A DNA stretch of 64,000 nucleotides, from the NCBI GenBank assembly GCA_034231615.1, contig CM067311.1, positions 11,301,212-11,365,211 of the forward strand. The letters are read 5' to 3'. Shown in pieces: positions 45,600 through 56,961 of this stretch. The notes below the pieces were generated by a model. That model searched no databases and had not been told where the DNA came from. It saw only the letters and a program-made list of their open reading frames with translations. Both the position numbers and the translations under genes were made by a program. Each line of letters begins with the position of its first letter. Positions within the stretch are counted from its first letter, which is position 1. The stretch is from Meghimatium bilineatum (taxonomy: Eukaryota; Mollusca; Gastropoda; Stylommatophora; Philomycidae).

Positions 45600-45890
45600 T
45601 AGAAAGTACTAGTGGGGTGCAAAGGGAACGCAATGTTCTCGACGGACCCAGGGTTATATAGCAGATAACCAAGATCCCAAATGTACCTCCTCGCTGTGCA
45701 CCCTGGAAACAGAAATACAGCGGCTCGTGCTGATTATGGCTAAATCTTTTGGGGATCGTGTCCGAGAATTTGGAAGTAGCAGATGGAAAGAGATTTGACA
45801 GCATAAGAGACAGACATATCTCCGACACCACCAGTACCAACACATACAGCAACACTGTCGACACATAGTGGCGCTAGTCAGTCCAGTTTG
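45600..45890 (+). repeat. Long retroposon, 5' end copy (plus strand)
   Basis: Starts GGGGTGCAAAGGGAACGCAA and matches, in opposite orientation, the first 300 bp of the retroposon at 47,891-46,810. Its ending around 45,890 is at the CGACACATAGTGGCGC phrase. Confidence 0.75.
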
Positions 45891-45903
45891 AACATTGTTG
45901 GGG

Positions 45904-46190
45904 CGCAGTGGCGTAGCGAGGGGGGGAGGTGCGGACCACCCCAGGCGGCATCATCGTTAGGGCGACAAATTTGAAGCATATTAGTTTGCAAATAGAGCAT
46001 GCGCAAAAATTATAATACCCTACTACCCTAGATAATACAAAAACCAGATGTGCTTTTTTGCACCTGAAGAAATCATAAAAAGATTGTTTTTTAAAAGAAC
46101 AAACGGATGAATGAACTTTGCCCCCGCCAAAGTATGATGTAAACAGACGGTTTTACAGGTAATAAGCTCACAGTGTTTGTTGTGATCGAC
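45904..46190 (+). mobile_element. hAT-like terminal fragment
   Basis: CAGTGGCGTAGCGAGGGGGG, the typical hAT end, with unassigned sequence behind it. Its other end and target duplication were not found. Confidence 0.55.
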
Positions 46191-46809
46191 TGATGATATA
46201 TTTTGTGCATCCTCTCACCCCGAGTCTAAATCGTCACATCTTGTATAGTTTTTCCAAAGAAGTACGGCTGTATGGGCGTACATCGGCATTTACCGGTTTT
46301 TCCCCAGGTAGTTTGTGCTCCACTCTTGCTGTTAAGCGTAGGGATGATTGGAGCTCGAGCTTGCGTTCTATCGCCAGATGTGTGGCTGCTATGGCCGTAT
46401 CTGTACAGGATGTCCCTGACGTTTTCTATCCATCTTTACCGTGGTCTTCCTCTGACTTTGTACCCAGATCTCATTTGGTTATATGTTTGTACGGGCAACT
46501 TTTCCTGATGCATTCTCATAATGTGGCCAAACCACTTGATCTGTTCTCTCTCTATGTAATCTGTACAAGATATTATACTATTCTTTCCCTGATATATTCA
46601 TTTAGCAATCTATCAAGCCTAGTGACCCCGGCAGCATTTCCTCAAGCATTTCATCTCGCATGTCACTATCTTTCTGTAATGTGAAGATGAGAGAAACCAG
46701 GTGTGGCACTGGTAACACAGTGTTGGTAGGATGATACTGTAGATCATTTGTCTCTTAACTTCCATCTCGATCTTGGGGTGAAGAAGTGGTGACAGTTGGT
46801 ATGTTAATG
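46190..46809 (-). mobile_element. LINE (minus strand), 3' part, split by a retroposon
   Basis: Read on the minus strand: LTYQLSPLLHPKIEMEVKRQ, IYSIILPTLCYQCHTWFL, then EREQIKWFGHIMRMHQEKLP and a tail. The upstream portion with VKEFKYIGSIFTENGSLDRE lies at 48,022-47,892. The retroposon at 46,810-47,891 separates them. Confidence 0.82.
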
Positions 46810-47891
46810 TTTTGTTTGCTTGTTTTGCGTTCGCTCCATTGTAACCAGCACGGATATCCGTACGATTTCCGCCGGGAGCGTGATTACGTTGTGCCACCGT
46901 TATGCGCATTGTAGGCCTAGCACATCCGATTTCGGCATGCCTTGACAATTCGGGTGGGCTACCCTAGCCTGTGACAGCCTTCATATCTGTCGCCAGACGG
47001 TGAATGTGTATTGACTCTATGCCTAGACGGTTTGTCTTTCACGTCTGTCCTGCACGAGGCGTTCCGCAGTCAGTGAACATGCCTCGTGTAATTAGACGTA
47101 TTGTGCCCGTGCTCATCGGGTACTAAACCCTTTCTCGTTCTCAAGCCTGGTTCCTTTTTAGGAAGAACTTAGAAGAGTTGGGCTCGGGCTCGTTCGTCTT
47201 CTTAGCCGAAGCGTTATTCACCAACTTCGTGAGCCCCTCGTCCAGGTCTGAATCTGTACACATATTTAGGAACGTTAGGAACTTGTGCTTTGTTCTATAT
47301 TAGCTGAACAGTTCTTGTCACCACGGACTGCTATGCCTGTGCCCATCGGGTACTGAACCTTTTCTCTCCGCGAGTACGCTTCCGGTATAGGAAAGACTCG
47401 ACAGTAGAGTTGGGCCCAGGCTGGGATCACTGGTAACTAGAAGCTTGTCTCGAGCAAACAATGCTTTAGTTCCATTTTCATCGAACCGTCTTCCATGCTT
47501 TTTACACATGACGCTGCCCTCTAGCGTTGTGCATCTTTCTCAGTGTACTCATTGTGCTTTTATTTTTATTGGAACATCTGCCTGCTTCGTACCGACTACA
47601 TTGGCCGCCCTCCAATGCTTCTAGCAGACTTTCTAGCTTCACTGTGTGTCGACAGTGTTGCTGCATGTGTTGGCACAGTGGTGTCGGAGTTATTAACCGT
47701 CTTTTTTCAGTCAAATCTCATTCCATCTGTTACCTCCACATTCACGGACACGATCCCCAAAAGGTTTAGCCAGAATCAGCATTAGCCGCTGTATTTCTGT
47801 TACCAGGGTGCGCCACGAGGAGGCACTTTTGGGATCTTGGTTATCTGCAAACTCTGGGTCCGCCAAGAGCAATGAGTTTCCTTTGCACCCC
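46810..47891 (-). mobile_element. 1.08-kb non-autonomous retroposon with 13-bp target duplication
   Basis: Flanked by TGGTATGTTAATG at 46,797-46,809 and 47,892-47,904. On the minus strand it starts GGGGTGCAAAGGAAACTCAT and ends GGAGCGAACGCAAAACAAGC plus AAACAAAA, an A-rich tail next to the target duplication as expected for LINE-mediated retroposition. The end is the SINE family 2 tail. A GC-rich middle has two TCGGGTACTRAACC phrases. No reverse transcriptase is encoded. Confidence 0.82.
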
Positions 47892-48050
47892 TGGTATGTT
47901 AATGAATTTGCCTTTTGATATCTCATCTCTATTTCTCTATCGAGGCTTCCATTTTCTGTAAAAATACTACCGATATATTTGAACTCTTTTACTTGTTTTA
48001 TTCCTATATTGTCCTTGGTCATTCAGGGGAAACTAGCTAGAAATTCCACA
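47892..48050 (-). mobile_element. LINE upstream portion, continuation of the split LINE
   Basis: Minus-strand frame: DNIGIKQVKEFKYIGSIFTE then RYQKANSLTYQ, which continues at 46,809 in LTYQLSPLL. Confidence 0.8.
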
Positions 48051-48054
48051 GGTA

Positions 48055-48250
48055 GACATTATCATCAAGTGCCGTCTCTGCAACGAAGGTTGGATGCAAT
48101 AGACCGCCAACATTTTATGTCTCCTGTTTTGGTTGTGCACTCTGCTAGACTGTACCCTGTCCATCTTGTGATGTTACTCTCCCACTTGTAGCTCTGCCTA
48201 AACATTATTTGCTTCTCTTTGACTTTACCTTCAAGTAAGGTCTTCATTGT
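48055..48250 (-). mobile_element. LINE 3' end (same family as 42,745)
   Basis: Minus strand encodes MKTLLEGKVKEKQIM and QSYKWESNITRWTGYSLAEC; the 3' end is ACTTGATGATAATG-like. Compare 43,089-42,751. Confidence 0.8.
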
Positions 48251-48274
48251 GAGTTCTATCCTATTTACTTAGCG

Positions 48275-48550
48275 CCTGTGTGTTGCCGGGCCCGAAAGGG
48301 GAGCAAAGAATAGCAAAACTGTTTACCTTCCACGCATGTCGTAAGAGGCGACGAAGGAGGTTATGGGATGGAGTTGTCTGTCCCATCCCATATAGGGTCA
48401 GTGACCCAAAGCCATGCTGAAGTCGGATGTGTCAGGACGAAATGCGCAGATATCGCAGCAATATTGTAAACCATGACACAACGCATTCCGTTTTCCGGAC
48501 TACATTCTGCTAACCTGCAGGAGTTTGAAAACGAACGCAGAAGAAGATCT
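48275..48550 (+). repeat. SINE family 1, best copy
   Basis: Complete: TGTTGCCGGGCCCGAAAGGG, CCTTCCACGCATGTCGTAAG, GTCCCATCCCATATAGGGTC, GCTGAAGTCGGATGTGTCAG, GACTACATTCTGCTAACCTG, tail AACGAACGCAGAAGAAGA. Others in this window: 29,310, 29,870, 39,121, 42,000, 52,230, 52,500 and 58,665. Confidence 0.9.
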
Positions 48551-48559
48551 ATCTATACG

Positions 48560-49430
48560 TTGTATCCCTTGTTTGCTGTGCAGTGTCAGGGGTAGACGAG
48601 TTCCATGGAGATGGCCTTCTTTTGTGCTCTGTGTTAACTTGTTCCTGTGGCTTCTTTGATTTCTGTGATCCATCTTTTACATAGTCTGCGTCTGGCATTT
48701 TAGTCGTTATGTCTATTTGTCATGGCCATCTGTGGCATGCTGTCTGTTGTTGGTAGTCTGGAAGCGTGTGTCACTCGTTATAATGATTCCTAAGTAAGTG
48801 AACTCATTTACATGTTTACGGTTAAAAAAAAATATAAAAAATTTAAATTATTTTGTTCTTTTCAATATTAATCTTCATGTGTAATTTTTTGCATGTTGTG
48901 TGGTGTCGAGTCTTTTCATATGTTCTTGCAATTGTTCTTCTGATGTCGCTATTAGTACTTGGTCGTCTGCAAATAATGGTTTGTGCAATTTGTCTTTCAT
49001 GTTATCTTCTTCTCTTGTACTTGTTAGTTTACAGATGTGGTCGATATATGTTAGAAAACGTAGAGGAGATAGGACACATCCCTGGCGAACTCCTGATTGG
49101 ATTTGGAACTTATTGGATACTCCTGCATTTACTCTTACTTCACATAGGCTATTAAATTAGCATAAATGCCCTTGCATATATTGATTAAATGTTCTGGTAC
49201 TCCGTATATTGATAGTGTTTTCCATAGTTGTTGTCTGTCTATTCTGTTGAATGCCTTTTCTTGGTAGACGAATGCGATGTATAATTCTTTGTTGTTTTCT
49301 AGTTCTGTGGCTCTTTCTGTCAGTTGTCTAATTGTAAAGATAGCATCTGCACAGCATTTATTCTTCCAGAATCCCATTTGGGTGTTTTCATTGTGAGTTG
49401 CTGATCCCAATGTCTGGACATTGGTAATTT
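48560..49430 (-). mobile_element. LINE reverse transcriptase (minus strand)
   Basis: Minus-strand reading from 49,410: MGFWKNKCCADAIFTIRQL, FVYQEKAFNRIDRQQLW, then (shifted) SGVRQGCVLSPLRF-like and HKPLFADDQVLIATSEEQLQ with the catalytic FADD near 48,965. Further down KHVNEFTYLGIIITSD, then a decayed tail to about 48,560. Several frameshifts. Confidence 0.85.
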
Positions 49431-49684
49431 AAACCAGCCACTGAGTAATAAATATGTCTGGTCTGAAACGTCCCCTATAGATCAACTGCGAGAACAAGAA
49501 AAGAATTGTCCTCATACAAGAAATAATTATTTTCTCCCAACTGAAGAGTCTCTTTTATGGAAGTTTCAGGTGGGAAAAACTCATTTATTGTTCACCGATC
49601 CACATAGAAAGACATCTCATTCAAACAAAACTTGCGTCCAAGTACATCGACTATGCGAGTAGATGTTATTTAGATATTATGTCT
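49431..49684. other. No recognisable gene
   Basis: Nothing I can assign, apart from a TCTGGTCTGAAACGTCCCC phrase that looks like a terminal repeat of an unknown element. Confidence 0.35.
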
Positions 49685-50990
49685 TTTAATAAACAGTCTT
49701 TTACTCTGCTAGACTGTAACCTGACCTTTCTATGTTACTCTCCTACTTGTATCTCTGTCTACCTCTTGTTCGCTTCCCTTTGACTTTACCCTCAAGTAAG
49801 ATCTTCAATAAGGTACCCCAAAATATTTTATTTGCCTGATCTTTATTTCTCTTAGTACTTCCTTTTTCATAGTAAGCGTTTTTAGCACCTCTTTATTTGT
49901 TTTCTTCTCTTTCCATGATGTTCTCCCAATTCTTATATATACCCACATCTCAAAGGCATCAATTCTGCCTTCTAATTGTTGATTTATTGTCCATGTTTCT
50001 GATCTATAAATTAATATAGAATAGTTGTAGCATTTTATAATTCTCATTTTTAATTTTGTAATTTGTTTAGATGTTACTTTTTTCCTCATGTCATTTAAGG
50101 TGCTTTTGGCCATTCCTATTTTCCTTTTAACTTCTGTTTCACATCTGCCGTCATGTGTGACTATGTGTCCAAGATATTGATAAAGTTTTACTTGTTGTAG
50201 TTTCTCTCCACGTATGTTTATCTCTTGTTCTTTTGTCCTTGCTGATTATGATGGTTTTTGTTTTTTGGATATTTATATCAAGTTCATATTCATTACTTGA
50301 TCTATTAGTCTTTGTAGTTCATGTTCACTTTCTGCTAAAATAACAGTGTTATCTCAGGTTGTTTATTATTTTCCCATTGATCTTGAGTCCTATCATTTCT
50401 TATATATTTTAAAATATATTCTGTGTAGATATTAAATATGCTTGGTGATAAAATGCATCCTTGTCTTACTCCTCTTCTTATTTCTATGTATGGTGAGTAG
50501 CTGTTTTCACAACTTATTGATGCAGTCTGCTCCCAGTATATATTTCTAATTAGTCTGATGTCTTTTCCATCTATGCCTATTTCTTGAAGAAATTTTAATA
50601 ATTTTTCATGTTGGACTCTGTCAAAGGCCTTGCTGTAGTCTATGAAGCAAATGTAGATTTTTTTTTTTTGGACTTCTATATATTTATCTATCACTAGTCA
50701 GATACTAAGTATAGCTTCTCTGGTTCCTTTGTTTTTCCTAAAACCGAATTGTGGTCTATCTTGTTTTTAATTCTTTCATGTATTATCTTGAGGAGTATTT
50801 TAGTTAAATGACTCATTAGCCTTATTGTTCTATATTCAGTACAGTCCATAGCTTTAGGCATCTTAAGTAAAGGAATGAATATTAATGACGTTAGGTCTTT
50901 AAGTATATGGCCCGTTTCATATATGTCATTGCATAGTATGTGATAATATCCACACCAAATTCATTTAGATTTTTAAATTATGTCATCATC
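49685..50990 (-). mobile_element. LINE reverse transcriptase and 3' end (minus strand)
   Basis: The longest copy of the family at 42,745. Reading down from 50,990: MDCTEYRTIRLMSHLTKIL, ICFIDYSKAFDRVQHEKLLK (50,640-50,580), RRGVRQGCILSPSIFNIY (50,480-50,430), then (after frame breaks, where the FADD block is lost) MAKSTLNDMRKKVTSKQI and RSETWTINQQLEGRIDAFEM. The copy ends near 49,690 with the GRQRYK-like tail. The clade cannot be given from this much. Confidence 0.88.
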
Positions 50991-51499
50991 ACCTGTGATG
51001 GATGAACATGTTCCTTCAGCGCCAACTACGGTACACAAGGCAGAAACCTGGTCTACAGACCAAAAAAAAGCTAATGTTTGTAGTGGCAGTCTATTTCCAT
51101 TCATTCTACGTACTTCACACAGATATAAGCCAACCATTTTCTTATTATTGTTGTAGAAACATATTTGCAGTTTTTTCTTATTTGCTTGTTTGACTTAAAT
51201 TCTCTTTAGTCAATATTTAATTCTCAAAGACAATTTCAAATGAATTAAATTTCTTCTCCATTGCTTTTGTTACTTTCCAACTTTCAGACCCATATGTTTA
51301 ATACATATATTTATATCAGTTAAATAGTGATAATTTTATATATTTATTATTTCCACAAGCTTTGTTACATGATTGAGTGCACTGGATACCAAAGTTTTAA
51401 AAATGGTTGCTCAGCTAGCACCTATTGGCCTCAAACTTAGAGATGAATAGCTGCTAGTTTAACTGGCATGGATCAAATCATCCTGATTTTGTTTATAAC
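50991..51499. other. Unassigned sequence
   Basis: Begins with the TCATCACCTGTGATGGATGA phrase that ends zinc-finger-tailed LINEs, followed by AT-rich sequence without a gene. Confidence 0.4.
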
Positions 51500-51960
51500 T
51501 CCTCAATGGTCCTCAAGTAAACTCACTACAGAACAACGATACATTATTGGACGCTTACAGACTGGATAATCACAAAGTGTAGTGGCCACACAATTTAATG
51601 TGGTTAGAAGAACCATGAGTAGCCTTTGGAGATGACTTCAACAAACTTGCTCAGTGGCAGCGCAGTCGAAGACCCAGAGTCGCAATTCCCGCAGAAGACC
51701 ACTTCATATGGTTGCGTCACCTCAGGAATAGATTTTCATCTGCGTCCTCCATAGTATAGTCAATGCCAGCAGCGCGTCAAATTTCAGATCAAATGGTCAG
51801 GAACCAGCTGCACTTCGCTGGACTTTGATCTAGAATACCCCACAGAAGGCTTGTTCTTATGGACAGGCATCGCCAGAACCGACTGCAGTGGGCGAACCAG
51901 CATCATCAATGGGCATTATTGGAGAAGGGTTCGTTTAGTTTTAAGTCTGAAAGTTTATTC
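51500..51960 (+). pseudogene. Tc1-like transposase, N-terminal part
   Basis: In several frames: TEQRYIIGRLQTG, SQSVVATQFNVVRRTMSSLW, RRPRVAIPAEDHFIWLRHLR, ISDQMVRNQLHFAGL and DRHRQNRLQWANQHHQWAL. These are the helix-turn-helix DNA-binding domain (paired-like, with GRPR hinge) and the start of the catalytic domain of Tc1 elements. Stops and shifts abound; the catalytic DDE part is missing. Confidence 0.88.
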
Positions 51961-52229
51961 ATACCAAGTTTGTAACATTAATTCCACAAAATAACATTTT
52001 GGTACAAGTTTAAAATAATGTCGTGTTTATTTTTTTGGAACAGTATGTGCTCTCCAGCCATTGTCTCATAAATGTGACCAGAAAAATATGCCTTTTTCTG
52101 ATATTAATTAAGAACCCCTAAGAAGAACATCACTTCATGTTGTTCATACCTCATAATTTTTGATATATATATCTTAAGTATCCTTTCAGGTATATTTTTG
52201 ATATCAATAGTAAACATCTGTAAGCTGAT

Positions 52230-52480
52230 TCCAGTTATTTTCCAGGGCTAGAAGTGGGTGAAAATATTAGCATCCTGCCATATATGTTGTAGGAGGTTGT
52301 GTTGGCTGTTACATCTGATAGAGGGTCAAAGTTACCCAGAAGCCATATTGCAGTTAAATGTGCAAGGGCAAAAACACACTCAGCCAAAGTGTAAACCGTA
52401 ACACAATGCATTAAATTAACCGGACTGCATCTTGCTAATCCCCAGGAGTTTGAGAATGAAATGCAAAAGAACATTCAAGC
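52230..52480 (+). repeat. SINE family 1 copy
   Basis: CCAGGGCTAGAAGTGGG head, ATCCTGCCATATATGTTG, GACTGCATCTTGCTAATCCC, tail AATGCAAAAGAACA. Confidence 0.75.
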
Positions 52481-52499
52481 TAGTTAGATTTGTATTCCA

Positions 52500-52975
52500 C
52501 GGTGTATTGCCAGGGGAATAAAGAATGACTCTCAACTTGTCTTAAATCAAAAGAGGTGACTAAGGAGGTTTGAGGGAGAGTTGTCTGCTTCATCTTACAC
52601 GTCAAAGTGGCAAAACAAATCATGCTGAAGTTGGATCTGTCACACCCAAAGATGTAGTAGAAATCACAGCCATGCTGTCAACCATGACACTCCATTCTCT
52701 GAACTACTACATACTGCCAACCATGACACTCCATTCTCTGAACTACTTCATACTGCCAGCAATGACACTCCAATTCTCTGAACTACTACATACTGTCAAC
52801 CATGACACTCCATTCTCTGAACTACTACATACTGTCAACCATGACACGTCATTCTCTAAACTACTACATACTGCCAACCATGACACTCCATTCTCTAAAC
52901 TACTACATACTGCCAACCATAACACTCCATTCTCTAAACTACTACATACTGCTAATCAGCAGTAGTTTAACAACA
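52500..52975 (+). repeat. SINE family 1 with internal 39-bp tandem expansion
   Basis: The head and body match SINE family 1, then 52,680-52,960 contains seven copies of a 39-bp unit (AACCATGACACTCCATTCTC then TGAACTACTACATACTGCC). The unit is the SINE's own AACCATGACACAACGCATTC/CTCTGGACTACATCCTGC segment. Since 39 is a multiple of three, an open frame with the 13-residue repeat TMTLHSLNYYILP arises. Confidence 0.85.
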
Positions 52976-53135
52976 AAAGGGTACCCCCTCCAAGTAGAAG
53001 GCTCCTTCAATAGGCATTGCACTAAGCTGAAGTCTCCTGGGTATGAAAGAATGCTTGGAGAAGCTGCCCACGGCACATATGAAGTAAGAGCTAATCGCTC
53101 GCAATTTCCGGGGTTTGAGAAGAGGAACAACAAAT
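52976..53135 (+). repeat. Dispersed repeat A, partial
   Basis: GGCTCCTTCAATAGGCATTG to AAGAGCTAATCGCTCGC; compare 53,825-54,125. Confidence 0.8.
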
Positions 53136-53824
53136 GTAGAAGATTTGCATGTGTAAAAATAAAACTGACAAAAATATGAATATAGTGAACAGTGTTGTTT
53201 AATAAAATAAAGAACTAGCTACACTGTAACACCTTGATTGTACTTTCCAGCACAATTTCTTGGTCGAATATGAAAGGACCAAGATACAAAATAACGATCT
53301 TTATTTTTGTTAATTTGCAATACATTCTTAATAACTGCACAGAAACTAAAGGGGAATATAACAGCTGTGAAGTAAATTGACAGAAGAATCATCATCACAC
53401 TTTCATTAATACATATGCTCTTTGTGGAACAATAGAGTGGCTTATAATGACACAGTAAACAAGTAAGGACTGGAAATACATCTCATACATTTCATTTGCT
53501 AAAAGTTGTACTGTTCACAATACACATGATAAAATACATGACAACACCAACTATTAAGTTATATTACTCAAATATCAAGCAACCATTCCGGCTCATTTGA
53601 GAAAATAAAAATATGACAAAGGAGCATGACCACATGTACAACAAACTTTATTTAAATCTGGGAAATAAGTCGAGTAAAAAGAAACATTTTCAAATGATAC
53701 ATAATAATGTACCTCCACCAATATTCCTTTGCCCTATTCTTTAGTTCACTATGTTACTAAATTTGGTAATGTACTGCACCACATGTTGATAGATTAACAT
53801 GGGACATGCACACAAATAACTGTT
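53136..53824. other. No gene; possible 3' UTR of the ATP synthase subunit b gene
   Basis: Lies 3' of the last coding exon. Candidate minus-strand polyadenylation signals AATAAA are at 53,652-53,647 and 53,305-53,300. Nothing else is recognised. Confidence 0.35.
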
Positions 53825-54125
53825 ACTACGCACATGCGGTTGCATCTGTGGGTCTCACCAATGTCCCACTAGACAAACCACCCATGCAACAGAAAACCTT
53901 AGCAGATGGTGTGCCGTTATATTGAGGCTCTCTTGTGGAGTTTAGTAGCATGTCGTCTATACAATTATAGACCCCAATGTGAGTAGAAGACTCCTTAATT
54001 AGGCATTGCACTAAGCCGAAAAAGGCAGTTTCCTGGGTATGTAAAAAAACATCAGAAAAACTACCCCAATGCACATAGGAAGTAAGAGCTAATCGCTCAC
54101 AATTCATGGGGTTCTCAAACAAACA
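53825..54125 (+). repeat. Dispersed repeat A, fullest copy
   Basis: CATGCGGTTGCATCTGTGGG to TCATGGGGTTCTCAAACAA, including GACAAACCACCCATGCAACA. It lies just 3' of the last ATP synthase subunit b exon. Confidence 0.8.
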
Positions 54126-54363
54126 ACAAACTTACTGTAAAATATTAATTAAGCCCTGCAGCTTAGTTACTAAAGTAAGAAAATTAACATTACCACTTAC
54201 AACTGATGATTGAACTGCAGTCGCAACAGAACATATGTCATTAATGTAAGTATTGTTGAAACTAAGTCACACTAAACAGATGTGTCATTGATTTAATAAT
54301 TTAAAAACACAAGCCTACAATAGTATTTGACCACCCGGACAGAGCTGTGGATGCAGTGATGTT

Positions 54364-54432
54364 TTATGCAACAGCCTGTTTAGAGGCAAGGTTCTTTAAA
54401 GTCCGTATGCAACTCTGGATGCTTTCCTTCTC
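54364..54432 (-). CDS. ATP5PB: Mitochondrial ATP synthase subunit b, last coding exon
   Basis: Minus-strand exon, 69 bp in phase 0, with a CCTAG acceptor. It encodes EKESIQSCIRTLKNLASKQA plus two residues and the stop TAA at 54,364-54,366. The vertebrate protein ends EKETIAKCIADLKLLAKK plus a few residues, so the match at E-K-E-x-I, C-I and L-K-x-L-A-x-K is clear. The 3' UTR is not delimited. Confidence 0.93.
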   Translation of the reverse strand, partial: EKESIQSCIRTLKNLASKQAVA

Positions 54433-55084
54433 CTAGGAATAGAGGTATTATCATTTATTAGTCACTTCTAATTTTAACAAAAATAACATCGTCTTTGAAA
54501 ACACACAGACCATGTCAATGGAAGCAACATTATCAGACACACAATAAAAATCAGAATTTAGAAAAATATTCCTAAAAAATGGTTGCAATACTGAAAAATA
54601 TTGACGGATTATATCAGCGGCTGAATACAGTCACAACTGACATATAACTCAGCTTATTTAGCCAAAGACAGCAGGAACGGAAGCTAATTATATCTGCTTT
54701 CATTTCCAGTGTTAAGCAGGTGAATAACGTTTGTTTACAAACATGATATCCTTGTACAAAGTGTGTAGAAAATCCTGGACAGCTATGGAAAATACATTTT
54801 ATCTTTCGACTATAGTCTCAGACAGCATGGTTAAGGTTATCAAAACTGTTAATATGCTGCATGAATATTTTCCTTTCATAACTTTTATAGTTTTAGCACC
54901 AATTTTCAGCTGGATAGACTGTGGAATCCATAAGACTGGATATTAGACATAATGCATTTATGATATCCAAAGATAGGGCTTGCATGCAATATCAAGTTTC
55001 ACAACAGATGAAGCAATATCAAGTTTCACAGAAGAAATTATGTTAAACGTTCAATTTCACACTAGTGAGTTGTAAATAGAACAC
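54433..55084. other. Intron sequence of the ATP synthase subunit b gene, no gene seen
   Basis: AT-rich intron (part of the 2,529-bp intron 54,433-56,961). A duplicated phrase ATCAAGTTTCACA occurs near 54,993 and 55,018. Confidence 0.55.
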
Positions 55085-55330
55085 AGCATGCAATTTATTT
55101 TTCTAGCTATGTTCACTCATCGCTGAATACAGTGCACAGGGGAGAAACCGGTGATCTTCAGTATGCGCGATGTGGTGGTGCTGTCTGTAGTTATTGATAT
55201 CCATAGACATGCCCAACTTTGATAGTTGTTCTGCAAAGTTTCTCTTGGTTGTCCTTTCTTTTTTTCATCCAATATCCATTTTACTGTTTGTAATGGCAGC
55301 CTATATTCATTCATTCTAAGTATATTTCCA
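55085..55330 (-). mobile_element. LINE 3' end in the intron
   Basis: Minus strand encodes MNEYRLPLQTVKWILDEKKK and GQPRETLQNNY, a LINE tail. Similar to other tails but from another subfamily. Confidence 0.75.
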
Positions 55331-55469
55331 ATATAAATTTATTCATATTGTTGTAGGAACATATTGCTATTTGTTGTTTTCTATTAAGTCTGTATTTATT
55401 AATGCAACACAGCATGTTAGGGTATGACACCATGTCTGTCTAGATTTGTTATGCTACCCATTTCTAGTC

Positions 55470-55640
55470 TTCTTCTTCAGCGTTCATTTTCAAACTCCCA
55501 CTGGATCTCTCTTGAAGCAGGACCATCGTCCTACTAGATTTCCAGCAGGATGTAGTTCAGAGAATGGAAATGCGTTGTGTTGCAGTTTTATTTGCGCCAA
55601 TGTCCCGACACATCCATCTTCGGTGGAATTTCTAGAGTCA
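55470..55640. repeat. SINE family 3 copy in the intron
   Basis: Matches 3,405-3,575 (TCTTCTTCAGCGTTCATTTT to CCGACACATCCATCTTC). Confidence 0.75.
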
Positions 55641-56039
55641 ATTTCACTTAATGGCAGCTTGTGGTAGAAAAATTACCAGCTCACTCGAGTTGCACAACCT
55701 TGACCTACAAGCATGTTAACATGCTTGCCTTCTTTACTTTGTGAGTTATGGAACCCATTTCTGGAAGCAAGCCCACATGAAAGCTTATAGTAGAAAAAGT
55801 ACCATCTCAAATGAGTTGAACAACCTTGGCTCCCAAAAGATAATAGCAAAAAGTAAAATCAGCCTGCTCAGTGGAAGAGTGGTTTTGGATACAGCTCATA
55901 AACACAAATGGGTTGAACCTTGCTCATGGTTAAAATACCAACCATCAACATAGTCAGATAGTACTTATACGTTTAACAATAGTTTACAAGCAACGTTTAT
56001 ACATGATATACTACGCATTTAGTTGCGTCTCTAGATCTC

Positions 56040-56620
56040 ACCAATGGCCCACAAGGCAAACCACCCATGCAACAGAAAACCTTAGTAGATAACATCGTTA
56101 TATTGAGGTTGTCTTCTTATAGAAGCTTCAAGGCACGCCTTCTATCCAATTATGCTTCTCACGCTTGTATTTTGTTGTTGCAATGTGTTTTATGCTTTAT
56201 TATATTTATATATGTATGCACCCACTGTGGTTGGGAGAGAGCCAGAGATGTACTGCACAGTACTGGGGAGAAGGAAAATGGCAGCACTGTTTTTCCTATG
56301 GCTGAGTCCCATCATAGAGGCACAGTGACGTAGGACGTGATAATCTTTGTGACTTGAACATTTGGTTGCATGCCTGGGGCAATAGAGAAGTTCGGCATAA
56401 CCAGTAGTCAATTGGTGGAGGGAATGAGCACAGTGAACCATATCTTGCCTGCAGTGGCTCGGAGCAGTGCATAGGTTGAAACCTACCTTCCTGGTGGTGT
56501 GATAGCTATTCTCTGATTTTGGCCCGGAGTGGGCTCAAAATCCAGACTTCTCAGTAATATAATGTTGGATCAAACGGTATGAGTTCATGGACCGCTGGAT
56601 CAGCAACCAACCAACCATAC
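56040..56620 (+). repeat. Composite repeat: part of repeat A joined to a LINE-tailed unit, copy 1
   Basis: Starts in the ACCACCCATGCAACAGAAAA segment of repeat A, then a unit of about 400 bp ending in CATGGACCGCTGGATCAGC and AACCAACCAACC. The same joined arrangement occurs at 58,100-58,665. The tail matches the LINE end at 23,838-23,900. Confidence 0.8.
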
Positions 56621-56961
56621 AGGATATACAGAAGTGTCTATAGTGCAATGTTCTGTACAGGATATACAGAGGAGTCTCTTTATCTGTAACAAAATTTCCT
56701 ATTTAACAATAATTTTCACAATCCCAGACATCTTTTTATTCTTTACTGTATATCACAAAATACTACGTGACAAATATTTTGTTGGCCTGCAACAACTTCT
56801 TATATCGGGGCTCCAATTATTAAATATTTTGTTGGCCTGGAACAACTTCTTATATCAGGGTTCCACTGTACTTCAATTATTAAATGCAAACATTCAAGTG
56901 TTGAAATCCTTGAAAGCAATGCAACATCAAATAAACTATAAATAAAACAATTATAAATTAC

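Noticed and set aside
46193-46684. A 163-codon plus-strand ORF
   Set aside because: It is antisense to a LINE tail whose minus-strand reading has the standard WFGHIMRM motifs.
52570-53179. A gene for a protein with 13-residue repeats
   Set aside because: The frame is a by-product of a 39-bp expansion of SINE sequence; it begins and ends in repeats.
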